Source of the DNA: CAYMRL01 sp964398985
GTDB lineage: Bacteria; Deinococcota; Deinococci; Deinococcales; Trueperaceae
Direction: 5' to 3'
Assembly: GCA_964398985.1 (NCBI GenBank)
Contig: CAYNOS010000008.1
Span: 4,218 to 68,217, forward strand
DNA length: 64,000 nt
Below the pieces are notes generated by a model. It saw nothing but the letters and a program-made list of their open reading frames with translations, was not told where the DNA came from and did not search any database. Positions 41,327-50,071 of this stretch are shown piece after piece. The translations under genes were made by a program, and so were the position numbers. Positions within the stretch are counted from its first letter, which is position 1; the number at the start of each line of letters is the position of its first letter.

Positions 41327-44304
41327 CAGACTCTCGTATCGACATCGCGGAACTGCGGGCCAAGCTCGAAGGAGCGACCGGCCCCGCGTACTGGCGCGGC
41401 CTCGACCAGCTCGCCGAGACCGACGAGTTCAGGGAGTTCCTGCACAAGGAGTTCCCGCGTCAGGCGGCTCCTCTGGACTACGGCCTCGACCGTCGCGACT
41501 TCATGAAGCTGCTCGGTGCCAGCATGGCCCTGGCTGGCCTGGCGGCCTGCGCGCGCCCCCCGCTGGCTCGCGAAGAGGTGGTGCCGTACGTCAGGCAGCC
41601 GGCCGAGATCACGCCCGGCAAGCCTCTGTTCTACGCGACCGCCGTCACCTACGGTGGGTTCGCCGAAGGCGTGCTGGCCGAGAGCCATCAGGGTCGCCCC
41701 ACGAAGCTCGAAGGCAACCCCGACCACCCCGCCAGTCTCGGCTCGACGGCAGCCCAGACCCAGGCTCAGGTGCTGACCCTCTACGATCCGGACCGGTCGC
41801 GCGAGGTGCTGGGGTCCGGCCAGCCACGCGCCTGGGAGGACTTCACCGACGCGTTGACCGCGGCCATGGGACAGCTCGGGGAAGGCGGCAGCGGGCTGGC
41901 GATCCTGACCGAGAACGTCACCTCGCCGACCTTGGCGGCACAGCTCAACCAGGTGCTCGGCAGCTACCCGCAAGCGCGCTGGTACCAGTACGACGCGCTG
42001 CACCACGACAACGTCGTGGCGGGGGCGAGGGCTGCCTTCGGCACCGAGGCCCTGCCGGTCTACGACCTCGGCGCGGCTGACGTGATCCTCTCTTTGGACG
42101 CCGACTTCCTCGACTTCGGGCCGGGCCGGCTGGCGAACGCCCGCGCGTTCGGCGCCAAGCGTCGCGTGCTGAGCGCAGCCGACACCATGAACCGCCTCTA
42201 CCAGCTCGAGACCACGCCGAGCGTCACCGGCACCCTCGCCGACCACCGCGTCGCGCTCAAGCCCTCCGACGTCGCCCAGGCGGCGGCGGCGATTGCGGCT
42301 GCGCTCGGGGTCGCAGCTCCGGCGGCGTCGCGCCCCTCGTCCATGGCGGCCGGCGTCTTCGAGGCACTCATCGCCGACCTCGAGGCCAACCGCGGCACCA
42401 GCCTGGTGATCGCCGGCCACACGCAACCGCCGGCGGTGCATGCGCTGGCACACGCTCTCAACGCGGCCCTCGGCAACGTCGGCACGACGGTGCGCTACGT
42501 CGCGAACCCCTCGGCGCGCCCGGCCGTTCACGCCGACGAGATCGCCGAGCTCACCGCCGCGATGCGCGACGGCAGCGTCACCACGCTGCTGATACTCGGC
42601 GGCAACCCGGTGCACACGGCACCGAAGAGCCTGGAGTTCGCGGCCGCGCTACAGGGCCTGAGCTTCAGCGCCCACCTCGGACTGCACTTCGACGAGACCG
42701 CCTCGATGACCCAGTGGCACGTGCCGAAGACCCACTTCTTGGAGGCCTGGTCCGACGCGCGAGCCTTCGACGGCACCACCACGATCATGCAGCCGCTGAT
42801 CCTGCCGTTCTACGCGGGCAAGAGCGAGCACGAGATGCTGGCAGCCGTGCTCGGCGACCCCAGCGCCAGCGGCTACGACATCGTCAGGTCGCACTGGCAG
42901 GGACGGGTCACCGGCTCCTTCGACGACTTCTGGCGCGAGAGCGTCTATCGCGGCGTGGTGGCCGGCTCGGCCGCTCCCACGCTCGCAGTGAGCGCCGACG
43001 TAGCGGGGCTCGAGCTGCCTGAGGGCGCCGCTCTCGAGCTCGGCCTGCTATTCGACTCGGCTCTCGCCGACGGGCGCTTCGCCAACAACGGCTGGCTGCT
43101 GGAGCTGCCGCGCCCCATCACGAAGCTGTCGTGGGACAACGCCGCGCTGGTGGCTCCCGCTACCGCCGAGTCCCTCGGCGTCGCCAGCGGCGACCTGCTG
43201 CGTCTCACCGCCAACGGCCGCTCCATCGAAGCCCCGGTGTGGGTCCAGCCGGGTCAGGCGGCCGGAGCGATCAGCCTGGCGCTCGGCTTCGGCCGCAGCG
43301 CCGCCGGCACCGTCGGCAACGGCGTCGGTGTCGACGGCTATCCACTGATGGCCAGCGCCAACGCATTCAGCGCGGCCGTCACGGCGGAGCCCACCGGCGG
43401 CCGTTATCAGCTCGTCACCACCCAGACCCACCAGAACCTCGAAGGCACGGGCGAGGCGCGCTTCATCGTCCGCTCCGGCACCCTGGCTCAGCTGCGCTCG
43501 GAACCCGATCACCCGCACTTCGCCCATCCGGTCGCGCATCACTACGCCGACCTGATGCCGGACTTCGTGTACGACAGTTACCGCTGGGGGATGGTCATCG
43601 ACCAGACGGTGTGCACCGGCTGCAACGCCTGCGTCGTCGCCTGCCAGTCGGAGAACAACATCCCGATCGTGGGCAAGACCGAGGTGGCTCGCGGCCGCGA
43701 GATGCACTGGATCCGCGTCGACAGCTACTTCTCCGGCGGCCTCGACGATCCTGAGTTCTTCAGCCAACCGATGCCGTGCCAGCAGTGCGAGAAGGCGCCG
43801 TGCGAGCCGGTGTGCCCGGTCGGCGCCACCGTCCACGACTCCGAAGGCCTCAACGTGATGGTCTACAACCGCTGCGTCGGCACCCGCTACTGCTCGAACA
43901 ACTGCCCTTACAAGGTGCGCCGCTTCAACTGGCTGCAGTACGCCGAGCTGGACACCAGCGCCACCGAGCTCTCGCTCGCTAACAATCCCGACGTGACGGT
44001 GCGCAGCCGCGGCGTGATGGAGAAGTGCACCTACTGCACCCAGCGGATCTCGCGGGCGCGCATCGAGGCCTCCAACGAACGTCGCAACATCCGCGACGGC
44101 GAAGTCGTCACCGCTTGCCAGGCTGCCTGCCCGACGCAGGCCATCTACTTCGGTGACCTCAACGACCCGAACGCGGCCATCAACGTCGCCAAGGCTTCAC
44201 CGATCAACTACCACATGCTCGAGGAACTCCAGACCTTCCCGCGCACCACCTACCTCGCCAAGGTCACGAACCCCAACGCCAACCTCGCGGATCGGAGCAG
44301 CTGA
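41323..44304 (+). CDS. actB: Alternative complex III iron-sulfur subunit (TAT-exported, molybdopterin-like)
   Basis: 993 residues. TAT signal RRDFMKLLGASMALAGLAAC, then a molybdopterin-oxidoreductase-like domain that in this family has lost the cofactor, then a ferredoxin-like domain from about residue 750 with four Cys clusters: CTGCNACVVACQ, CQQCEKAPCEPVCPVGA, CVGTRYCSNNCPYKVRRFNW and CTYCTQRI...CQAACPTQA. This fusion is the ACIII ActB layout. Translationally coupled on both sides (ATGA before, TGATG after). Confidence 0.95.
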   Translation: MTDSRIDIAELRAKLEGATGPAYWRGLDQLAETDEFREFLHKEFPRQAAPLDYGLDRRDFMKLLGASMALAGLAACARPPLAREEVVPYVRQPAEITPGKPLFYATAVTYGGFAEGVLAESHQGRPTKLEGNPDHPASLGSTAAQTQAQVLTLYDPDRSREVLGSGQPRAWEDFTDALTAAMGQLGEGGSGLAILTENVTSPTLAAQLNQVLGSYPQARWYQYDALHHDNVVAGARAAFGTEALPVYDLGAADVILSLDADFLDFGPGRLANARAFGAKRRVLSAADTMNRLYQLETTPSVTGTLADHRVALKPSDVAQAAAAIAAALGVAAPAASRPSSMAAGVFEALIADLEANRGTSLVIAGHTQPPAVHALAHALNAALGNVGTTVRYVANPSARPAVHADEIAELTAAMRDGSVTTLLILGGNPVHTAPKSLEFAAALQGLSFSAHLGLHFDETASMTQWHVPKTHFLEAWSDARAFDGTTTIMQPLILPFYAGKSEHEMLAAVLGDPSASGYDIVRSHWQGRVTGSFDDFWRESVYRGVVAGSAAPTLAVSADVAGLELPEGAALELGLLFDSALADGRFANNGWLLELPRPITKLSWDNAALVAPATAESLGVASGDLLRLTANGRSIEAPVWVQPGQAAGAISLALGFGRSAAGTVGNGVGVDGYPLMASANAFSAAVTAEPTGGRYQLVTTQTHQNLEGTGEARFIVRSGTLAQLRSEPDHPHFAHPVAHHYADLMPDFVYDSYRWGMVIDQTVCTGCNACVVACQSENNIPIVGKTEVARGREMHWIRVDSYFSGGLDDPEFFSQPMPCQQCEKAPCEPVCPVGATVHDSEGLNVMVYNRCVGTRYCSNNCPYKVRRFNWLQYAELDTSATELSLANNPDVTVRSRGVMEKCTYCTQRISRARIEASNERRNIRDGEVVTACQAACPTQAIYFGDLNDPNAAINVAKASPINYHMLEELQTFPRTTYLAKVTNPNANLADRSS

Positions 44305-45734
44305 TGGCAGTCTCTTCTCTGAAACCGCCAACCGTCGAGACCAACCTGGTGATGGGCAAGGGCCAGAGTTACGGCGGTATCGACGACGTCGTCCTGTCGC
44401 CGGTGCTCGCCGGCCCATGGGCCACTCCGCGCTGGTGGTGGATCGGCTTCGGCATCTCGCTGGCGTTCCTGGGTCTCTACCTGGTGTCGGTGGTGAAGCT
44501 GATCACCACCGGCATCGGGATCTTCGGCAACAACATCCCGGCCGCCTGGGCGATGCCGATCGTCAACTTCGTGTGGTGGATCGGTATCGGTCACGCCGGG
44601 ACCCTGATCTCGGCCGCGCTGCTGCTGTTCCGCCAGCCGTGGCGCACCACGATCAACCGCTTCGCCGAGGCGATGACGATCTTCGCGGTCGTCTGCGCGG
44701 GTCTCTACCCGATCCTTCACCTCGGCCGGCCGTGGATCTTCTACTGGCTGCTGCCCTACCCCAACACCTACGGCCTGTTCCCGCAGTTCCGCAGCCCTCT
44801 CGACTGGGACCTGTTCGCGATCGGGACCTACATGAGCGTCTCGATCCTGTTCTGGTACATCGGCCTCATCCCCGACCTGGCGACGCTGCGCGACCGCTCG
44901 CCGACGAAGGTCCAGCAGTTCCTCTACTCGCTGCTGAGCCTCGGCTGGACCGGCTCGACGAAAGCCTGGCAACGCTACCAGCGCGCCTACCTGCTGATCG
45001 CCGCCCTCAGCTTCCCACTGGTGCTGAGCGTGCACAGCACCATCGCCATGGACTTCGCCGTGGCACAGGTACCGGGCTGGAACAACACGATCATGCCCCC
45101 CTACTTCGTTGCCGGGGCCGTCTTCGCCGGCTTCGCGATGGTCTTGATACTCGCGATTCCGCTGCGCAAGGCGTTCGGGCTCGAGAAGCTGATCACCATG
45201 CGGCATCTCGACAACTCGGCGAAACTGATGCTGGGCACCGGGATGATCGTGGTCTACGGCTACTTCGTCGAGGTCTTCATCGCCTGGTACTCCGGCGTCG
45301 AGGCCGAGCGCTTCATGATCTGGAGCCGCATGTTCGGCGACCACGGCCAGTTCTTCTGGGCGCTGATCTTCTGCAACCTCGTGGCCATCCAGCCGCTGTG
45401 GTTCCGGCGCGTCAGGCAGAACCCACTGGCGCTGTTCGTGATCTCCATCATCGTCAGCGTGGGCATGTGGCTGGAGCGGTTCGTGATCATCATCGTGTCG
45501 CTCACCAAGGACTTCCTGCTGTCATCGTGGGGCGACTACATCTCCACCTTCTGGGACTGGGCGCTGTTCATCGGCAGCATGGGGCTGTTCTCCACGTTGT
45601 TCTTCATCTTCATCCGGCTCTTGCCTTCGATCGCCACGGCCGAGACCAAGGAGACGCTCCACCATGTCGAGCATCACGGCGCCGACTCGTTCGAGACCAT
45701 CCGCGAGGAGTACTACGCGGGAGGTAAGGCATGA
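44304..45734 (+). CDS. actC: Alternative complex III NrfD-like quinol-binding subunit
   Basis: 476 residues, about ten transmembrane helices of the NrfD/PsrC fold, with ALLLFRQPWRTTINRFAEAM and LHLGRPWIFYWLLPYPNT typical of ActC. It binds menaquinol on the periplasmic side and is thought to take part in proton translocation. Coupled to actB (TGATG) and actD (ATGA). Confidence 0.95.
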   Translation: MAVSSLKPPTVETNLVMGKGQSYGGIDDVVLSPVLAGPWATPRWWWIGFGISLAFLGLYLVSVVKLITTGIGIFGNNIPAAWAMPIVNFVWWIGIGHAGTLISAALLLFRQPWRTTINRFAEAMTIFAVVCAGLYPILHLGRPWIFYWLLPYPNTYGLFPQFRSPLDWDLFAIGTYMSVSILFWYIGLIPDLATLRDRSPTKVQQFLYSLLSLGWTGSTKAWQRYQRAYLLIAALSFPLVLSVHSTIAMDFAVAQVPGWNNTIMPPYFVAGAVFAGFAMVLILAIPLRKAFGLEKLITMRHLDNSAKLMLGTGMIVVYGYFVEVFIAWYSGVEAERFMIWSRMFGDHGQFFWALIFCNLVAIQPLWFRRVRQNPLALFVISIIVSVGMWLERFVIIIVSLTKDFLLSSWGDYISTFWDWALFIGSMGLFSTLFFIFIRLLPSIATAETKETLHHVEHHGADSFETIREEYYAGGKA

Positions 45735-46291
45735 GCAGCGTTAGCCTGGCTGGGTCGGTGAAGGCCGATGTCTACGGCCTGGCGGCACAGTTCGACAGCG
45801 TCGAGTCGGTGATCGCGGCAGCGGAACGCATCAGGGACGCCGGCTACACGCGCACGGACGGCTACACCCCCTTCCCTGTCGAAGGCCTGGACGACGCCCT
45901 CGGGATGCGCCAGACGAAGCTCGGCTGGATCGTGCTGGCAGCTGGCATCAGCGCCGGGCTGGCGGGCTTCTGGATGCAGTGGTGGGCCAACGGGAGCTAC
46001 TACCCGCTCAACATCGGCAGCCGACCGTTCAACAGCTGGCCGAACTTCATCGTGATCATGTACGAGTTGACGATCCTCACATCCGCGTTCACGGCCGGCC
46101 TCTACATGATCTTCAGGAACGGCATGCCGCGTCCCTATCACTCGATCTTCAACACCCCGGGGTTCGAAGGGGCCAGCCGCGACAAGTTCTTCATCTGCAT
46201 CGAGAGCCGGGATCCGCAGTTCGACCTCACGGAAACCCGCGCCTTCCTCGAAAGCCTGGGGCCCGAGCGCGTGTCCGAGGTGGAACGGTGA
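45731..46291 (+). CDS. actD: Alternative complex III subunit ActD (DUF3341)
   Basis: 186 residues with a cytoplasmic N-terminal domain (AQFDSVESVIAAAERIRDAG, YTPFPVEGLDDALG) and two membrane helices (residues 59-80, 98-122) separated by NIGSRPFNSWPNFIVIMYE. Matches DUF3341/ActD. Needed for assembly of the complex. Overlaps actC (ATGA) and actE (GTGA). Confidence 0.93.
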   Translation: MSSVSLAGSVKADVYGLAAQFDSVESVIAAAERIRDAGYTRTDGYTPFPVEGLDDALGMRQTKLGWIVLAAGISAGLAGFWMQWWANGSYYPLNIGSRPFNSWPNFIVIMYELTILTSAFTAGLYMIFRNGMPRPYHSIFNTPGFEGASRDKFFICIESRDPQFDLTETRAFLESLGPERVSEVER

Positions 46292-46908
46292 AGGCGCTCA
46301 TGGGACGGACGACCTCACCCGCGTCGCGCGTCAAGGCTCTCGTGGCCCTGGTCCTGGTCGTGATGCTGTGGAGCGGCTGCGGCCGCAACATGGTCGACCA
46401 GCCGCGCGAAGATGCGTTCCAAGCGAGCCAGTTCTTCGAGGACGGCAGCGCCATGCGGCTGCCGGTTCCGGGTACCGTCTCTCGCGAGTTCGGCGCCTTG
46501 GAGCCGGCTTTCCTGACCGGCATGGACGCCACCGGGATGCTCAGTGACCTGCCCATCGCGCTCGATCTCGACGTGCTGTACCGCGGCCAGGAGCGCTACA
46601 ACATCTACTGCTCCCCGTGTCACAACTACAACGGTGACGGTCTGGGCGCCACCGTCCAGCGCGGCTTCCCGCAGCCCGTCTCGTTCGTGACCACCGACAG
46701 GTTGCTCGATGCGCCGGTCGGCTACTACTTCAGCGCCATGACCAACGGTTTCGGTCGCATGCTCAGCTACGCGTCGCGCGTCCCGGTCGAGGACCGCTGG
46801 GCCATCGCAGCCTACGTGAAGGCGCTGCAGCTGAGCCAGAACGCATCGCCAAGCGACGTCCCGGCCGCTGAGCTACAGCGGCTCCTGGCCACGGAGGCAG
46901 GCAGATGA
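46288..46908 (+). CDS. actE: Alternative complex III monohaem cytochrome c lipoprotein
   Basis: 206 residues. Lipoprotein signal with lipobox LWSGC, the typical ActE stretch FEDGSAMRLPVPGTVSRE, and one haem site in YCSPCHNYNGDGLG. It passes electrons from ActA to an external acceptor. GTG start overlaps actD, ATGA overlap into actF. Confidence 0.93.
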   Translation: MKALMGRTTSPASRVKALVALVLVVMLWSGCGRNMVDQPREDAFQASQFFEDGSAMRLPVPGTVSREFGALEPAFLTGMDATGMLSDLPIALDLDVLYRGQERYNIYCSPCHNYNGDGLGATVQRGFPQPVSFVTTDRLLDAPVGYYFSAMTNGFGRMLSYASRVPVEDRWAIAAYVKALQLSQNASPSDVPAAELQRLLATEAGR

Positions 46909-48095
46909 GCGTCTTGCAGTTCGAACCCCCCGAGACCTCGCGCTTGCAGACCGGAGCGCTGATCGTCGGCGCCATCGCGCTGGCGGGGGCGGTGGTGCTG
47001 GGCTTCGGCAACGCCACCGGCTTCTTCCAGTCCTACCTGATGGCGTTCCTCTTCTGCCTGGCGTTCTCTCTCGGATCCTTGATCCTGCTGGTCGTGCAAC
47101 ACATGGCCGGCGGCTCCTGGGGCGCCTTGATCAGCCGGCCGCTGGAGGCTGCCGTCGCGTTGCTGCCACTATTGGCGCTGCTGTTCGTGCCGCTGCTGTT
47201 CGGGATGGACCGGCTGTTCGTGTGGACCGACGCCGAGTACCTGGCCAGCCATCAGCTCGTCGCGAACAAGACCGCCTACCTGAACGTCCCGTTCTTCATC
47301 GTCCGGGCGGTGATCTACTTCGCCATCTGGAGCGGCGCGGCGCTCCTCTACCGGCGCCTGTCCGCCCGCCAGGACGCCGCCAACGGCGACAGCGGCGCGA
47401 TCGGCTATCGCCTCAAGAGCATGTCGGGCATGTGGGTCGTGGTCTACGTCCTGACCATGACCTTCGCCGGGATCGACTGGGCGATGTCGGTCACTCCGAT
47501 GTGGTTCTCGGGCATCTACTCGACGATCCTGATGATCGGCCAGGCGATCATGGCGATGGCGTTCATCATCCTGGTCATGATCGGCCTCGCGGGGCGCAAC
47601 GCCTCGATCGATGCCCTGCTGACCCCCAAGCGCCTTCAGGACCTCGGCAACTTCTTGATGGCCTTCACGATGTTCTGGGCGTACGTGCAGATCTCGCAGC
47701 TGATCATCATCTGGTCCAACAACATCTCCGAGACGGCCGAGTGGTACGTGATCAGGTTGGGTCCCGACTGGTTGGGACTGGCGGCGTTCCTGCTGTTCTT
47801 CGGCTTCTTCGCCCCGTTCATGATCCTGTTCTCGCGGTGGGTCAAGCGCAAGCGCCGCTCGTTGGCGATCGTGGCCGTCTGGGCCATCGTCGTGCAGGGT
47901 CTCAACATCGTCTGGTTCCTGGTTCCCGCCTTCGAACGCAGCGGCGCTCAGGTCACCCTGACCGACGTGCTGCTGCTGGTCGGGATGTTCCTGATCTGGC
48001 TGGCGGCGTACGCTCGCATGCTCTCCTCTCGCAACGTGCTGCCCGTCAACGACCCGCGTCTCATTCGCGCCACCGCGGAGCACCAGCATGCCTAG
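46905..48095 (+). CDS. actF: Alternative complex III subunit ActF (NrfD-like quinone subunit 2)
   Basis: 396 residues, about ten transmembrane helices, related to ActC. Family blocks are SRPLEAAVALLPLLALLFVP, AYLNVPFFIVRAVIYFAIW and the IDWAMSVTPMWFSGIYS stretch. Overlaps actE by ATGA, and the next gene starts 8 nt before its stop. Confidence 0.94.
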   Translation: MSVLQFEPPETSRLQTGALIVGAIALAGAVVLGFGNATGFFQSYLMAFLFCLAFSLGSLILLVVQHMAGGSWGALISRPLEAAVALLPLLALLFVPLLFGMDRLFVWTDAEYLASHQLVANKTAYLNVPFFIVRAVIYFAIWSGAALLYRRLSARQDAANGDSGAIGYRLKSMSGMWVVVYVLTMTFAGIDWAMSVTPMWFSGIYSTILMIGQAIMAMAFIILVMIGLAGRNASIDALLTPKRLQDLGNFLMAFTMFWAYVQISQLIIIWSNNISETAEWYVIRLGPDWLGLAAFLLFFGFFAPFMILFSRWVKRKRRSLAIVAVWAIVVQGLNIVWFLVPAFERSGAQVTLTDVLLLVGMFLIWLAAYARMLSSRNVLPVNDPRLIRATAEHQHA

Positions 48096-49013
48096 ATCCA
48101 CGAAGGACTACCTCTTCAGCGAGCAGCAGGTGCGCCTCGGTGCGGTCTTCATGACGCTCGGCATGGCCGCGACGCTTGTCGTACTGCTGCTGTTGGCCAC
48201 GGCGCGTCCGCAAGGTCGGCTCCAGCCGCTGGACACGGCCGGCTTTCAGGCGCAGGTCGAGGCCGCCACTGCCGATCTGAGCGGCTTCGAGCTGCTCGAG
48301 GACGGGCGGGCCGTGATCGACATCGAGCACGCGATGTTGTTGGTCGCCCAGCGCGGCGTCAGTGCGCCCGGCATCGTCAAGGCCGGCACGCTGCCGGCCG
48401 GCGGGCCTGCGGACGCCACAGGGTCCGCGGACGCCACNNNNNNNNNNNNNNNNNNNNNNNNNNNNNNNNNNNNNNNNNNNNNNNNNNNNNNNNNNNNNNN
48501 NNNNNNNNNNNNNNNNNNNNNNNNNNNNNNNNNNNNNCCGGCACGCTGCCGGCCGGCGGGCCTGCGGACGCCACAGGGTCCGCGGACGCCACTGGGCCCG
48601 CTGCCTCGGGCGCCCCCGCGGCCGACGGGGCGGCCGTCTACCAGTCCGTCTGTTCCGCCTGCCACCAGCCGACCGCGGCCGGCATCCCGGGAGCCTTCCC
48701 ACCCCTCGCCGGTCACGCGGCCGAGCTGTACCTGGCCGACAGGACCTATCCGGTCCTCGCAGTCATGTACGGCGTGATGGGCCAGATCATGGTGGACGGG
48801 ATGGCCTACAACGGCCTGATGCCCTCGCACGCTCATCTCAGCGACGACGAGATCGCCGCTGTCCTCAACCACGTCATGTCTTCCTTCGGCAACGCCGAGA
48901 TCGTCGGCGACGCCTTCGAGCCCTACGGGACCGAGGAGGTCGCAGCCGAACGCGGTCGCATGCTCGCGTTCACCGAGGTCTACTCACTGCGCTCGGAACT
49001 CGACCTCCCCTGA
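48088..49013 (+). CDS. Membrane-anchored cytochrome c with repeat linker, split by an assembly gap
   Basis: N-terminal anchor (residues 18-42), a small domain, a low-complexity linker of ADATGS/ADATGP repeats, then a class I cytochrome c with haem site CSACH and a C-terminal helix. It is last in the ACIII operon, so it is the likely electron carrier to the terminal oxidase. A 100-N block breaks the linker; the two halves are read in different frames only because 100 is an arbitrary gap length. The same 55 bp flank both sides, so the real gene is probably continuous. Confidence 0.8.
48383..48437 (+). repeat. 55-bp sequence, left copy next to the N gap
   Basis: Identical to 48538-48592. A duplicate of exactly this length on both sides of a scaffold gap is what contig ends sharing a 55-mer look like. 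Confidence 0.9.
48438..48537. other. Scaffold gap of 100 N
   Basis: Exactly 100 N, the default for unknown gap size. Lies within the cytochrome c gene. Confidence 0.99.
48538..48592 (+). repeat. 55-bp sequence, right copy next to the N gap
   Basis: Base-for-base identical to 48383-48437. Confidence 0.9.
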
Positions 49014-49044
49014 GCGCGGGCCTCCCAAGTCACTCGCTGGTCGT

Positions 49045-49069
49045 GCGGCCGGGCTCGGTGCCCGGCCGC
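49045..49069 (+). terminator. Strong hairpin at the end of the complex III operon
   Basis: GCGGCCGGGC, 5-nt loop, GCCCGGCCGC: a perfect 10-bp GC stem 31 nt after the cytochrome c stop. Only a weak T-run (gtcgttgg) follows. Confidence 0.6.
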
Positions 49070-49089
49070 GTCGTTGGAGCGCTCGGCGG

Positions 49090-50049
49090 GTGACCAGGGT
49101 CTTCGTCACGCGCTCGCTGCCGGAAGCGTGGCTGGCGCCGCTGGCCGAAGCCGGCCTGGAAGTGGAAGTGCGGGCGGCCAGCAGCCCGGCCTCCCGCAGC
49201 GACCTGCTCGACCGCGCAGCGGGCGCCGCGGCGCTGATCGCGTTCATCGGGGATCGCATCGACGCCGAGCTGCTGAACGCGGCCGGCCCGGGATTGCGGA
49301 TCGTGGCCAACTTCGCCGTCGGGTACGACAACGTCGACCTCGAAGCCTGCCGGCGGCAGGGCGTGCTCGTCGCCAACACCCCGGGCGTGCTGACCGAGGC
49401 TACGGCCGACCTGGCTTTCGCTCTGCTGCTCGCCGTCGCCAGGCGCCTGCGGCAAGGGCACGAGTTGGTCGCGTCCGGCCGCTGGAGCGGTTGGGAGCCC
49501 ACCCAGCTCCTCGGCGCGGCGTTGGACGGCAGCACGCTCGGCATCGTCGGCCTGGGCCGCATCGGCCAGGCCGTGGCGCGCCGAGGCGTCGCGTTCGGCA
49601 TGAGGATCGTCTACACCGGCCGCAGTCGCGTCGCGGAGGCCGAGAGCGAGCTGGCTGCGCTGCAGCTCCCGCTCTCCGAGCTGCTGGCCGCCTCTGACTT
49701 CGTCAGCCTGCACTGCCCGCTCACCCGGGAGACCGCCGGGCTCATCGATGCGGCTGCCCTGGCACTCATGAAGCCGACCGCGGTGCTGGTCAACACCGCC
49801 CGCGGCGGGGTTGTCGACGACACCGCGTTGGCTGCCGCCCTCCGGGCGCAGCGGCTGTGGGGGGCGGGGCTCGACGTGTTCGACGGCGAGCCCCGCGTCA
49901 ACCCCGAGCTGCTCGACTTGCCCAACGTGGTGCTGGCGCCTCACGCCGGCTCCGCGACGGTAGCCGCGCGCTCAGCGATGGCGAGACTGTGCGTCGACGC
50001 GGTGCTGGCAGTACTCGAGGGTAGGCGGCCCGCCAACCTCGTCGCCTGA
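49090..50049 (+). CDS. D-2-hydroxyacid dehydrogenase (glyoxylate/hydroxypyruvate reductase-like)
   Basis: 319 residues of the NAD(P)-dependent 2-hydroxyacid dehydrogenase family. Nucleotide motif LGIVGLGRIGQAVARR, catalytic Arg in NTARGGVVDD, Glu in GLDVFDGEP and His in LAPHAGSAT. The FAVGYDNVDLEACRRQGVLVANTPG block is typical of glyoxylate and hydroxypyruvate reductases; the exact substrate is not readable. GTG start at 49090 shortly after the operon terminator hairpin. Confidence 0.9.
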   Translation: MTRVFVTRSLPEAWLAPLAEAGLEVEVRAASSPASRSDLLDRAAGAAALIAFIGDRIDAELLNAAGPGLRIVANFAVGYDNVDLEACRRQGVLVANTPGVLTEATADLAFALLLAVARRLRQGHELVASGRWSGWEPTQLLGAALDGSTLGIVGLGRIGQAVARRGVAFGMRIVYTGRSRVAEAESELAALQLPLSELLAASDFVSLHCPLTRETAGLIDAAALALMKPTAVLVNTARGGVVDDTALAAALRAQRLWGAGLDVFDGEPRVNPELLDLPNVVLAPHAGSATVAARSAMARLCVDAVLAVLEGRRPANLVA

Positions 50050-50071
50050 TCCTCGTGTCAGCGCTGTCGGC

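Larger units (their letters stand above)
48411..48600 (+). repeat. 18-bp tandem repeat in the cytochrome linker
   Basis: Units gcggacgccacagggtcc and gcggacgccactgggccc encode ADATGS and ADATGP. True copy number is hidden by the gap. Confidence 0.7.
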
